A DNA stretch of 32,104 bases from Monoraphidium neglectum (GCF_000611645.1 NW_014013572.1:18450-50553); one strand, 5' to 3'; numbered from the stretch's first letter, positions 1-10,208 are shown. A program made the numbers and translations. Notes: a model not told the origin generated them from the sequence alone.

Positions 1-1957
1 CCCCCGCCGGCCCCCAGGCCCGCAGCGGCGCCCGCGACTGCGCCGCACCCGCAGCCGCCGCCCGCCCTGCGCTCGGCCGTCGCGCACACGCCTGCGCCGC
101 AGCCGCAGCCGCGCCCGCAGCAGGCGGCGGCGCAGCCGGCGGGCCCCAGCAAGCCGCCGCGCCCGGCGCCGACGTCAGTGGCGCTGCCGGACGGGTGCGC
201 GGTGGCGCGGCGAATCATTGCCAGCGACAACTCGTGCCTCTTCAATGCGGTGGGCTACGTGATGGAGGCGACGCGTTCCAAAGCGCAGGAGCTGCGGCGG
301 GTGATTGCGAGGGCCGTGTCGAGCGACCCAGGTGCGCGGCAGGCGGCGGGCGTCAGCGCGTTGCAGGACATTGGCCGACGTCTGGAAGCCCTGTGGGCGG
401 GCAGCCATCTCAATGAGTGCGCGTTCTCACCAAGTGCAACCCGCCATCCCCAAAATTCACATGCAAACGCGAACGTCTCCTCCCATCAATCGCCCATCCC
501 CCAAACACCCTCCCCTTTATTTTGCGTCCACCGCCCCCGCTTCTCCCTCAGTCACCTACAACGAGGGCTTCCTGGGCGAGAGCAACCCTGCATACTGCTC
601 CTGGATCCTCAAGCCAGACAAATGGGGCGGCGCCATCGAGCTGTCAATCTTGGCGACGCACTATGGGCGCGAGATCGCGGCGTACGACATACAGACCAAG
701 CGCTGTGACGTGTACGGGCAGGTGCAGGCCAGCCGCGACGCGCGCGCGAGGGGCCGAGTCCTGCTGTCGCCGGTCAGGGTCCCTTTTGTCTTGGACAAGC
801 TATGCATGAGAGGTCCCGCATCGGCAGTAGGAGTGTTCCGGCCCTGCCCCTTCTCATCCTGTGCTCAGTGGGTTCCTGCGCGTTGGCAATGCTCCTGGGT
901 TTCAAACTGCAGGGAAACGGGTACAAGGAGCGGGTGATGGTGATCTACGACGGCCTGCGTGAGTAACATTCATCATCAGTCACGCCTGGGACGCGCCATG
1001 TGATGATCACATGTGCCTGAATTGGGGGCGGGGACGCATCACAGGGTTTGGGCAGGCAGCCCTTGCAGCCGTCCCTGTTCGTTGCCTGCCCCTCCGCCCG
1101 GCCCAACACCGCAGCGCCCTCACCTGCGGCTGTCCAACCATGTACTTTTTGCCTGCCCTGCCTTTGCCCACCACTTGTGTCTGACATTGCCACTCACACG
1201 CCCCCCTCCCCTGTCCGCTGCGCAACCAACTCCTCTGCAGCAGACCGCAGCGGCCCCACCTCTAATCAGCACCCACTTGCCACCCCTCACCACCTCACAG
1301 ACTATGACGCCCTCGCGCTCGCGGCGTTTGAGGGGGCACCAGAGGAGCTGGATGTCACAGTGCTGCAGGTATGGAAATGCATGCTTGTGAGTGCACGTGT
1401 GTTAATGCATGCAGTGGGTTGCGTGCGTGTAGGTGTGTGGCGTATGGGTGTGCGCGCGAATGCGTGCGTGGGCTCGGGCGCTGCTGTGTGCACCGTGAGC
1501 AGGTGTGGGCAACCTTGTGGCAAGATGGGATGTCAAAGCGGCTGCACATCAATGCGCAGGTCGCCGCAGGGGCTGCCGCACAGCTTGCCCTCCATGGCGG
1601 CCGCCACCGCTGCATTGTGCACCTTCGACTGTTTTGCATATATGTGTCCACTGCGTCGCTCGCCACTCAGCAGCCAAGCAAGGCCGCATGGCGCATCTTT
1701 CGCGGGCATCCCTCTGAACCCTATCTGTGCTTCTGCCCAACAACGCCCTACCTCGCACCCAGGTCGGCAGCGAGCAGGAGGCTTCCGCATCGGCAGGCGC
1801 CGCCCGCCTCGTCGCCGCGTGCCACGACGCGCGCCAGTTCACGGACATCGCAAACTTTGCGCTGCGCTGCGGGGTCTGCCAGATCGGGATCAAGGGGGAG
1901 CGCGAGGCGGCGGAGCACGCAAAGGCCACGGGCCACACGCGGTTCAGCGAGTATTGA
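1..1957 (+). CDS. OTU1: OTU1/YOD1-type ubiquitin thioesterase (5' end missing)
   Basis: Cysteine deubiquitinase of the OTU1/YOD1 family, which works with the Cdc48/p97 machinery in ER-associated degradation (family knowledge). Exons read as <1-331, 552-721, 913-958, 1301-1368 and 1763-1957, and every junction keeps frame. The window opens inside a Pro/Ala-rich linker; a UBX-like N-terminal domain would lie upstream. The OTU domain starts near 178: [12 protein letters not shown] carries the catalytic Asp and Cys, and the [10 protein letters not shown] motif is present. The catalytic His of YDGLHYD is formed across the junction of exons 3 and 4 (C|AC). The last exon encodes a C2H2 finger (CGVC, then HAKATGH) and ends FSEY, as in full-length OTU1 proteins. 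Only the missing 5' end is uncertain. Confidence 0.93.
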
Positions 1958-2670
1958 GCGTCCACAGGCCAGGCATTTGGCCCGGGCCCATATCGTGCAC
2001 TGAGCGTGTCAGTGGGCGCCACGGCTTGTCAGTTTGGCCTTGAGGTTGGCTTGGCGCAGTCCCGCCTTTGCCTGGGCAGCCGAGCACGCGGCGGGTATTT
2101 TCCATAGTGTGTTTCTTGGGGCCTGATTTTCCTCTGCAGCGTATCTTCTGCACCTTGTTGCTCTGCTCATCCCTTTTTTCTGCACGCACTGTTGTGCGCG
2201 TGCTTCTCATCCTTTTGTCTACAGCTCTTGCGGTGCTCCAGCCGCCGCCGAGTAGCACCTGGCCATGTGACCATGCACTTGAAATCGTCCACAAACAGTG
2301 TAGGCGGACTACTGCAGCACATTGGGCGGCTGTTCTTCAACTCTATGCAAACCCAAAGGCAACAAACGAAGCTGACTCAGCCATACCTCACCAACTTGAA
2401 CCACAACTGAGAGTAGGCGCTTCATCTGGTGCATCAAACTTATCATCACATTATATTACAAGAGCGAGCTGTTCAGCTTGTGTGCAACTTTGCATGCCAG
2501 CAGAGGATTGTAGCACAGGACCATAACAGCTCAATCATGGTTGGTTGCAATTGAAATGGCTGGTTTGAGGCTGATCTATCGCGGTCACGCTGCAGTAGGG
2601 CTGTGGCAAGCACACTCCCCAGAGGGGCAAGCCCAGCCCTGCCAACGACACGCGAGATTGCTGTTAATGC
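1958..2670. other. Tail-to-tail intergenic region, OTU1 / Dabb-like gene
   Basis: Lower-GC sequence with stops in all frames; it should hold the 3' UTRs of the two converging genes. I see no further gene, and no TGTAA signal on the OTU1 strand. Confidence 0.6.
2456..2460 (-). terminator. Probable poly(A) signal TGTAA of the Dabb-like gene
   Basis: TGTAA on the minus strand, about 210 bp past the stop codon at 2671, in an AT-rich patch. TGTAA is the usual green-algal polyadenylation signal. The placement is inferred from the motif alone. Confidence 0.45.
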
Positions 2671-4075
2671 TTAGGAGACGACGTTGACAGTGCGCACGAC
2701 CTCCTTGACCTGCTTGGTGGTTGCCTGGTACTCAGCGCTCTTGCCAATCCAGGCGTTAGCAGCGGTGTAGTCCTGGATGCGGTTTGGAATGCGAGGCGCA
2801 TGCAGGGTCTTTTTTGCGCGCTTGCTCTCGCATGGGAGAGTGCTTCAAACACGCTCACATGCGTAAGCAGCACGTGCACATGCGCACGTCTGTGATGAGG
2901 GTGTGCTTGATCGCAACCCATGGTGCAAGCAGAGTCGTGTGTGAAGGTTGACACACATCCCGATGTAGTGTAAGCACGACCCCAGGCTCGCGCCCGTTGC
3001 GAAAATTGCACACCTCTGCCACACCCATGCACACTCTTCACAAAGCGCCCGCACGCCTGTTGTGTTCAAACATGACAGACACACCTCCATGCAAGCACGC
3101 CGACAAACATGTGCCACAAAAAATCACGTGCATGTGGCTGCCTTGAGGCTTGAGCAGCACATGGGTCACGCACCTTGAGGGTCGGGTAGGAGGCAATGGC
3201 TGCGACATCGTAGTACTGCAGGTTGGCGGGGCCCTGGGCCAGAGTCTCGGTCTTGGGGGCAGCACCCTGGTTGATGGGCGGGGCACGCATGGGTGGGCAG
3301 CAGTCTTAGGCAAAGGAGTGTGTGGGTGAGTGAGGTTGTATGCCTGACGAAACGCACTCTGGGGGCATACTTTGGTGAGGACGTATTCGTTCCTGCTGGA
3401 AACCCAAGTCAACAGCCGGGCTGGTGCCAGCGCTGAGCCGAAATGAAGCCACGGCCCATGGGCCCTCACTAGAATTTGTATGCCATGCAAAATCAGGTTG
3501 GCCCGGCCTCACCTTGACGTACAGAACGCTGTAAGGGAACTTCAGGTCAGCCTTGGACTTGGCAATGACGGCTGCGCAGTTGCAACGGGGTGGGGGGACG
3601 CTCCATTTGAGAAGGATGTGGAGGTTTCAATCCAACGTGGACGCGCGTGACGGGCCCCTTTGCGGGCGGGCAGGCTTGCCTGTCCAGCCCAGTACCATGG
3701 ATGGGCTTCGAAGCAAGGTGAGACCGTACAGCTGCCCCCCCGTGCAATTCTATCTTTGGCGCACGTGGCAGATGGCCCCTGCATGCGCAGATCAAGTCAG
3801 CACCCTCCGGTGGAATGACCGCCCCTGCACCAGCCACAAGGGAACCCGTCATACGCACCCTCGCGCGTCTTGATGAACTTATCAACGTCAACACCGGGCA
3901 GCAGCTTGAACTGGGCAATGAACACGACGCCGTTGGAGGTCAGCACCTTGGCGAGGGCCGCAGAGGTCTCCGGGTTCAGGGCGTTGACCGCGCCGACGGC
4001 TGCGGGGGCGGCGGCGGCGGCGCAGGCCACCAGCAGCGCCAGGGACGCGACGGCGAGGGTAGTGCGGGCGGCCAT
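2671..4075 (-). CDS. Small secreted protein, probable Dabb/ABM-like alpha/beta-barrel fold
   Basis: Four exons in frame: 4075-3859, 3571-3513, 3266-3174 and 2772-2671, giving 156 aa. The N-terminus is a classic signal peptide: MAART, then a hydrophobic Leu/Ala/Val run to about residue 25. The rest fits one repeat of the dimeric alpha/beta-barrel fold. A first strand (VVFIAQFKL) is followed by PGVDVDKF and a helix, then a strand YSVLYVK. A last strand YYDVAAIASY leads into a helix that resembles the 'Y..hp.H' segment of stress-responsive Dabb proteins, although the His is not conserved. The fold is inferred from this pattern only, and no enzymatic role can be assigned. The intron between 3512 and 3267 holds a 22-nt micro-exon-like segment that would break the frame and is left out. 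A perfect palindrome lies 86 bp upstream of the start. Confidence 0.7.
3371..3392 (-). other. 22-nt micro-exon-like segment inside an intron
   Basis: Within the second intron of the Dabb-like gene. It has a pyrimidine-bearing CAG acceptor on one side and a GTATGC donor on the other. In one frame it reads NEYVLTK, which would fit between YVK and GAAPK of the flanking exons. Its 22 nt would shift the frame, so it is not placed in the CDS. Confidence 0.3.
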
Positions 4076-4160
4076 CTCGGCTTCTCGGCTGCGGTGCAGA
4101 GAGAGGTGACGAAGTCAGGGAAGAGTGGAGGTGAGAGGGCAGGCAGCGCGCAGGAGCAGG

Positions 4161-4181
4161 GCTGTCATGCTGCATGACAGC
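4161..4181. promoter_or_regulatory. Perfect 21-bp palindrome upstream of the Dabb-like gene
   Basis: GCTGTCATGC, one central T, then GCATGACAGC: two perfect 10-bp arms. It lies 86 bp upstream of the ATG at 4075, in the promoter or 5' UTR. The TGTCA/TGACA half-sites are what a dimeric factor could bind, and the same stretch could form an RNA hairpin. The function is inferred. Confidence 0.45.
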
Positions 4182-4318
4182 TTCCAGGGTGCATTTGTCA
4201 GCCTTTGCTCGCCGATGCAGGATGACCCAGCCGGGGAGTGTGGACAGGGTGCCTGCATGTGACCCATGCCAGGACAACTCAGAGGGCGAGGCGCTGGCAT
4301 GATGCCGTTTACCGGGTG

Positions 4319-4354
4319 GCTGCCGTGCGAGCGAACGCTGCCGTGCGAGCGACT
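4319..4354. repeat. 18-bp tandem duplication
   Basis: Two adjacent copies of GCTGCCGTGCGAGCGA followed by AC or CT, differing only at the last two bases. It is noncoding as far as I can see. Confidence 0.7.
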
Positions 4355-4901
4355 ATGGTTTGTATGTTACAGGCCAGAACCACAGCGAACAGGCTTGCAG
4401 ATGCTCAGGCGGGTGGCCAGCAAGAGGACGTGGCAGCCCGGGGGAGCCCCATGGGGGCTCAACGGCCGAGCATCAGCAGCTCCAGCGCAGCGCAAAGCAA
4501 CTGAGAGTGGATCGCAGGCCTTGAGGTGCCTTATGGGCCCTGCAACTCACCGGCAAATGCGACTGATGGACTGAGTTCAACGAGTTTCAGGCCACCGCAA
4601 GATGCGATTGAGAATGAAGGTCTACAGCAGTGACAAACGGTATTTGTACTTGGGGGCGAAGCCCACAGGATCAAACTCGGGTTGCACACCGAGCGAGCTG
4701 GGTCACCCGGACAGCCGCATACAGTTACTGAATTACTGATTTGAACATTGGGCCAGCCCATCACCGCGCCCGTCAAACCTAGAAGATGGTTTCACCTAAG
4801 AGTTCCACCTGATATACAGGTTATCCCCTCGCCTGGGTGGTGTGTGGGGGGAGCCCGCGGGCCTGCAGCTCGGCGGCCTTGCGGCACACCGGCAACAGCA
4901 G

Positions 4902-5094
4902 GCAGTGAATTACCCCCCAGTGCTGTCCTCAGGTCAAGCGATGAAGGGTGCTCGCTGTCTTCTCTTTGTTCCACAGCTAGTTTTTTGGTGGCTCATGTGT
5001 TTTCATGTGCCAAATTTCACTGTAACCACTGCCACAATCATCACTAACTGTACACAGGGCGCTGAACATGGCCAGAGGGCGCCAAACATTTGGG
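4902..5094. repeat. 193-bp direct repeat, copy 1
   Basis: Same orientation as copy 2, which is offset by 368 bp. Both copies run from GCAGTG/GCGGTG to CAAACATTTGGG/CAAACAATTGGG and differ at about 13-15 positions, roughly 93% identical by eye. They contain CTGTCTTCTCTTTGTTCCACAG and a T-run, and have no obvious open frame. Confidence 0.9.
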
Positions 5095-5269
5095 TTCCGG
5101 TGGAGGGGAGGCTGCTGCTACAGCTACAGCTGACCCGCCGGTGTTTTACAGCGGAAAAGAGAAAAGAAAGCTCGCTGCGGCAAAGCCGCGGCAGCCCACT
5201 GCAGCCAAAGCGCCCTGCCCCCCCACCCCCCTTTGAAAGCTGGTGCAAACCGCGCGCGCTGCCATACTG

Positions 5270-5462
5270 CGGTGGATTACCCCCTAGTGCTGTCCTCAGG
5301 TCAAGCGATGCAGGGTGCTCGCTGTCTTCTCTTTGTTCCACAGCTATTTTTTTTGGTGGCTCATGTGTTTCTATGTGCCAAATTTCACTGTAATCACTGC
5401 CACGATCAACACTAACTGTACAAAGGGCGCTGAACATGGCCAGAGGGCGCCAAACAATTGGG
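5270..5462. repeat. 193-bp direct repeat, copy 2
   Basis: Second copy, with a longer T-run and a few transitions. The 175 bp between the copies is unrelated and GC-rich. This is either a short tandem duplication whose unit ends have diverged, or two insertions of a short dispersed element. Confidence 0.9.
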
Positions 5463-7174
5463 CACTAGTGTGATCACTTGGTCCTGCAGACGAGTGCGTG
5501 CCCTCCTGGAAGGGTCTGTGGGTGGCCTTTACTTTGTTTGCACGGTGTCTGTGGCCAACCAGCCAATGTCACCACCCAGCCGTTAGTTGATCGGGCCTAG
5601 TATCTGTGCCCAACAAGCTTGGTGCATCTACATACTCCAGCTTGTGTGCGTGGCGTGACGCGCATATTACTCAGGTGCCAAGCACATACTCGGGCAGCTG
5701 GGCAGGGTGGAGATGCCACGCGTCGCGTGCAGCGTGCCACCACCTGCATTGTATGAGCAACTACAGGGGTGCTTTGCTCTTGCAGCCATGGTTATAGTGC
5801 CTAATGCATGCCTGCCGGCGGCTCTTTACAGTTTGACTAATACCTGCGCTGCAGCCTACATAAGTACACATGAGCTGCCGTGCACGTGACAAGTTTCAAG
5901 CAATCTGGGGCAAACAGCAAGCAAGCTCAAGTGAGGAGACTCCCACCCTGTCAATCAGGGTGCTTTGCAACAGTTGGTTCATCGAGCTTGCAGCGGCTGC
6001 TTCCGTTTTGCCGTGTCACACCATGTGATCGACATACACATGCACAGCATCGCAGCCACAAATTCGCCTGCCGCTGCACGCGGCACACCTCACACACTGA
6101 ATCAGTGTGTATGGGCCCTGCGACTCACCGAAAGCAATGTAGATCAGACAGGGCAATGGTGTGATTTGGTGCGGGACCTCCAAGGTACGTGGGTCATGTT
6201 GGAATTCGCAAACACCTTGCAGGTAGTAAATCAGGTCGGGTGTATTGGCGAGTGGTGGCTAGGAGAATGAATCGAACGGTTATCCAGAGCACGGCCGGGC
6301 ACCCGATTAGGCGCGCGCCCAGGTCGGCAATTGGGCAATGGACCTTCTCAGCCATTGCGGCGGAGGTGGCCACGGCTGTGTTCCACTGGATCAGGAGAGT
6401 TTCCAAGTGATACTGTGTTGTTGTGCACACGCCACGGCGTCTGGGGTGGGGGCGATGCTGCATTGTGTAATTACTCCGCAACCGACAATGGCCCAAATGC
6501 AGTCGCTTGGGTCCATCCCGGCCCGGGGCAGGTGCGCGCGCACCGCGCATGGCTGCTGCAGCACTTGGCGGCCAGCAAAGTCCTGGACATTGACGTGTCA
6601 TAACCACATGGCAGGTGCTAGCCGTTGCTTCTGGTTGTGCCAGGGCAGCTGCAGCCGTCTACCCATGCTGTCATAAGTTTTCCTTCCGATATATTTGCCG
6701 GGACGAGTGGATGTACGTGAACTTCTTGGCCCATCAAACGTCCCACCTAACGATCCCACCGCTGCTGGGTGCCTGGCAGTCCACATCTGCCCCTGCAATT
6801 GGCCCCAATGAAAAGCAAACGGCCAGCAACCAATTGCTTGTGCTCAACAGAGGACAACCGAGGGAAATTGACGCACGTGGGGGCGGTCACCAGAGGAAAG
6901 AATGACTGAACATACGCAAGCAAGCGCCCAACTAACCAGACCCTCGCCCCATCATGCCCAAAGCGACATCAGGCAGCATCACAGCCAAATACCTGCACTG
7001 CCTCCTGGCAGCCCCTGAGGTTGCGGGCAAGATACCCTGCAAGAAAAGCGGCAACACCACAACAGAGCCATAACTGCAACACACCTTGCTAGCTGTTGGC
7101 AACAAGAAGCACGCCGCCCGCATCAAACAAGCCAAAACACGACAGGGAACGACCAGAAAAACAGTGTGCTGATG

Positions 7175-8157
7175 TCACGCCGCGTACGCCATGCCCCAGA
7201 ACCCGAGCTCCAGCTGCACGGCGCGCTTGACCGCCGCGTCGGCCGCCTCCAGCACTTCTGGCGGCGATGACGTCAGCGCCTCGTCAGCCTGAGCCTCCAG
7301 GTCGACGCAGTACTGCGCGAAGCCCGCATTGCCCCACCTGGGGGGGGGGTAGGGTTTAGGGTAACAGTAGCACCGCGATGCAGGGGGACTCGGCAAGTTT
7401 GACCAGTCCGGTGGTGTGATTGGTGAGAGGACAGCAGGAGGAGCAAGGGGCCTGCACAGCAGCGGGCCGGGTTGCACGCAGGCCAGCATCACGGTGCCAG
7501 AGCAGATCATGGCGATGACATTAATGGTAAAAAAAATCCGCGTTTTACCTGTCTACGAATTCGCTGTACTTGGGGTCGGCCAGGCCCTCGCCCACGCCAG
7601 TCCACGCCTGGAGGACGCGGGACATGGCGCATGCAGGGGTGGAGGCAGGTGGGGACGCAGCAGCGCATGCTCACGGCGTGAAAAGTCACTAATGGGCACG
7701 CTGCGGTGAGTGCACATGTGTTTGATGACATTTGCGCGTGCGCGCAGAGGGCCTTCGGCAGGCGCAAAGACGCCGTATGCATACGCTGGTCCCTTATGCC
7801 CAGGCGGGTTTCCTAAGAACAGGGATTGCCAGAGGCAGGGGCCGACCCTCCTGTACGCCTTGGAGAGCCACGCCGCGTACAGACGCACGAACAGGCTTGC
7901 GTGCGTGCACGAGCACGCGCATGCGCTCGTCTACACAAACACACTCACTCATTCACATGCACATATCGACACACACACACACGCGCGCGCGCGCGCGTAT
8001 GCGCGTGATGCATAATATGTGCTCTCATACTCGCAATCCGTTGTCAGCAGCAGCCCGAGGGCCGGTCAGATCTCGTAGATGTGCATTTTTGGAGGGGTTA
8101 TAATCAGCGAGCAATGCCACGCCAATGGCCAGGAAGCCTGGATTACCAGCACTTACG

Positions 8158-8197
<40 letters not shown>

Positions 8198-9761
8198 TCT
8201 CTCACAATCCACCCCGGCCAGCCCACCTGGTTGTAGATGGCCTCCATAGCCCAGAACACGGCTGCCTGGACCGCGTAAGGCTGGGAGTGGAGGGATTTGA
8301 GGAACTCAACGTACTCCGCGCAGTTTGGCTGCGGGGCTGCGGGTGTCAATGGGGTTGCGTGGGCCGAGGAGTGTTGTGTCATGGTGGCGAAGGCTGTTCG
8401 AGGGGGGGACAAACAAACAAGGGACAGTTGCGGGAAGGGGTGTGCGTGTCACGGTGGCATAGTCTTCTCTGAGAGAAGTGAAGCAAGACCAAATTGGAGG
8501 CATGCATGTGAGAGAGGCTTGCTTTGCACGAGGCCAGCGCGCAGATGCGCCAGCCGCTTGGACCGCCGAGGCACCGCACCCGTGGTGGCCAGGTCTATGC
8601 TGCGCTCCTCGGCCTTGGCCTTGAACCACTTGATCTGGTGGGTGGCGGCGGTGGGCGGATGATACGGATGGCAGAGAGAGCTGAGGCGGGAGCAGCAACG
8701 TGGGAGGAGTGGGCTCGCAGCCAGACATCGCGCTGATGCGCCAGCCGTGAATTGCCGTGTAATCTACACGGCAGGCCAGTGCTCGGCTTGCAGCCGAGCG
8801 TGCGCATGCCATGCCATTTCTGTGCCGAAACATGGCGCCGCCGCGGGCCAAAGGCGTCGGCCAAAGGTGCGCGCCCGCAGTCGCGCTCCCCTGACACCCT
8901 CGCCGCCCCTTCCCTATCGCCCCGGCCTGGCCCGCACCCCTGGCCCCCCACCTCCAGATCAATGGCCGCCATGCCACCCACAAGGACGTCCTGGGGCAGC
9001 GGCAGTGGCGGGTGGGCAGTGCGGGTGCGTTGCAACGACCCGCAGCCGCACGCGCTGGACCACGCGGCAGCCGCCAAAACGCTCAGGTGCCCGAGCCAGT
9101 CTTGGGGCAGACAGGGAAGCGCGGGCGGCGACACTGCAAATCGAGGGCCGCTGCGCAAAGCGCCGGCCCCCTTTGCTCATGGCGACCGGCACGACCGTGC
9201 GCTCACGCCGGCAGGCGGTCGTCGTTCCAAGCGTCAGTGCGCGTTGCGCGCGGTTGCGTCCCGCAAACAGGTTTGGGGACAGGGGCGCGCCGCAGGGTTT
9301 GAGGCCGGCGCACCACGTGGGTGTCAGGGCAGCTGGCTATCATCGCGGCCAGCAGCCGGGCAAAGTTCCGGACATAAAGGTAGTCCTGAGGGGGGTCGCG
9401 GGCGACAGCGCGATAGGGACGTGCCATGCGTGGGGGGGGTGCAGGTGTGGGATGGAGGCCAAGTGCGAGGAGGCGCACAGCGAGGATTGTCAGCGCCGGC
9501 TCATCAAGGTGGCGCAGCACCATCACTCGAATGTGCAGCAGCTCACAGCAATTTCCAAGCCATGCTCATCTTCATCACCCCCATCCTGGTCACTGGACAC
9601 AGTCGCCCATCAAACCGCACCTGCGCCAGCCAGGTGTTGAAGCGCGCATCCGAGATTGTGCCGCGGTTGACGTCCTGCAGAAACGCGTGCGTGCGTGTCG
9701 CTGTGGCCCATTCGTCCTTGATTGGCTCTTTGATGGCCTTGCAGGTAGCCGGCGGCGCCAT
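7175..9761 (-). CDS. TENA_E: TenA_E-type thiamin-salvage hydrolase (TENA/THI-4 family)
   Basis: Seven exons in frame: 9761-9621, 9385-9314, 8990-8952, 8634-8580, 8336-8227, 7607-7549 and 7337-7175, giving 212 aa, close to plant TenA_E/PM36 proteins (about 220 aa). In order: FNTWLAQ-DYLYVRNFARLLA, VLVGGMAAIDLE-IKWFKAKAEE, EYVEFLKSL, AAVFWAMEAIYNQ, the WGNAGFAQYC block and the terminal LELGFWGMAY. The family is an all-helical, haem-oxygenase-like fold; plant TenA_E hydrolyses aminopyrimidine breakdown products of thiamin so they can be reused (established knowledge). The ATG at 9761 gives a short leader with no clear transit peptide, so a cytosolic enzyme is likely, but a further 5' exon cannot be excluded. 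Divergent from SAE1. Introns hold CA repeats, an alternating purine-pyrimidine tract and a telomere-like G-rich stretch. Confidence 0.9.
7341..7363. repeat. G-rich tract with two telomere-type GGGTTTA units
   Basis: A run of nine G, then TAGGGTTTAGGGTA on the plus strand. On the TENA_E strand this is C-rich CCCTAAA sequence directly before the acceptor of the last exon (exon starts at 7337). It probably serves as the pyrimidine tract and may form a G-quadruplex on the other strand. Confidence 0.6.
7969..8007. repeat. 39-nt alternating purine-pyrimidine tract (AC/GC)
   Basis: Unbroken alternation of AC, then GC, then GTATGCGCGTG units, inside a TENA_E intron. Such tracts favour Z-DNA. Confidence 0.8.
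8160..8192. repeat. (CA)16 microsatellite
   Basis: Pure CA dinucleotide run, about 32 nt, in a TENA_E intron. On the transcribed strand it reads as TG repeats just after the exon 5 donor. Confidence 0.9.
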
Positions 9762-10208
9762 CGCTGCTGCTGGCGCGCGTCGGCAGTCCCTGGGTGCTTT
9801 CGCTGCAGCGGGCGTCGCCGCAGCGTCTGCGCGCTGTCGGTATGTACGCTGTTTGCTAGCGCAGAGCGCCGGCTAGACGTCCACGAGTATGGCAATACGC
9901 TCTGGCAGCCTTCGGCTACGTTAAACGTGCGAATGGGTGATCAGCCGTCGCCCACGCGGATCTCGGAACTGCAAAGTTGGTCGTGAGAACGCAGGCCAAG
10001 ACAACTTCAAAGCATAACATAATCGCAAGGAGACATGCCAAGCCAAATAAATCCGCGTGCTTTGAAGTTTCGATGCTGTGATCTGGCACGCGCCTCGCGC
10101 CATACCAGTGCCTATTTCACCCCCCTCACGCCGACGGATTTGTGTGAGTACATAGTGTATTCCCAGATCCGGCTCATTTTACCTTGATCCGTCTGCACGG
10201 GCGCCTGG
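9762..10208. promoter_or_regulatory. Bidirectional promoter region, TENA_E / SAE1
   Basis: 447 bp separate the two divergent start codons. The region is AT-richer than the genes and holds a perfect 11-bp inverted repeat, AACTTCAAAGC at 10003-10013 and GCTTTGAAGTT at 10059-10069. I see no clear TATA box. Shared control of the two genes is inference. Confidence 0.5.

Larger units (their letters stand above)
4076..7174. other. 3.1-kb region without a supportable gene
   Basis: Lies upstream of the Dabb-like gene and downstream of TENA_E, both on the minus strand, so it holds one promoter and one 3' UTR. Base composition is less GC-rich than in the genes and stops are frequent. It contains the 193-bp direct repeat pair, an 18-bp tandem duplication, a perfect palindrome and a short coding-like stretch at 6496-6603. 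About 20 bp around 4533 (ATGGGCCCTGC.ACTCACCG) recurs near 6109. I recognise no transposase, reverse transcriptase or terminal repeat. Confidence 0.5.

Noticed and set aside
4076..7174. Transposon hidden in the gene-free region
   Set aside because: No transposase or reverse-transcriptase motif, no terminal inverted repeats and no target duplication seen; the 193-bp repeats alone do not prove one.
7341..7363. Telomere-like repeat as a sign of a chromosome end
   Set aside because: Only two units, inside an intron of an intact gene, with genes continuing on both sides.
8747..9876. Long plus-strand open frames (297 and 374 codons)
   Set aside because: They run antisense to TENA_E exons 1-3 and their introns; the conserved minus-strand protein explains the region.
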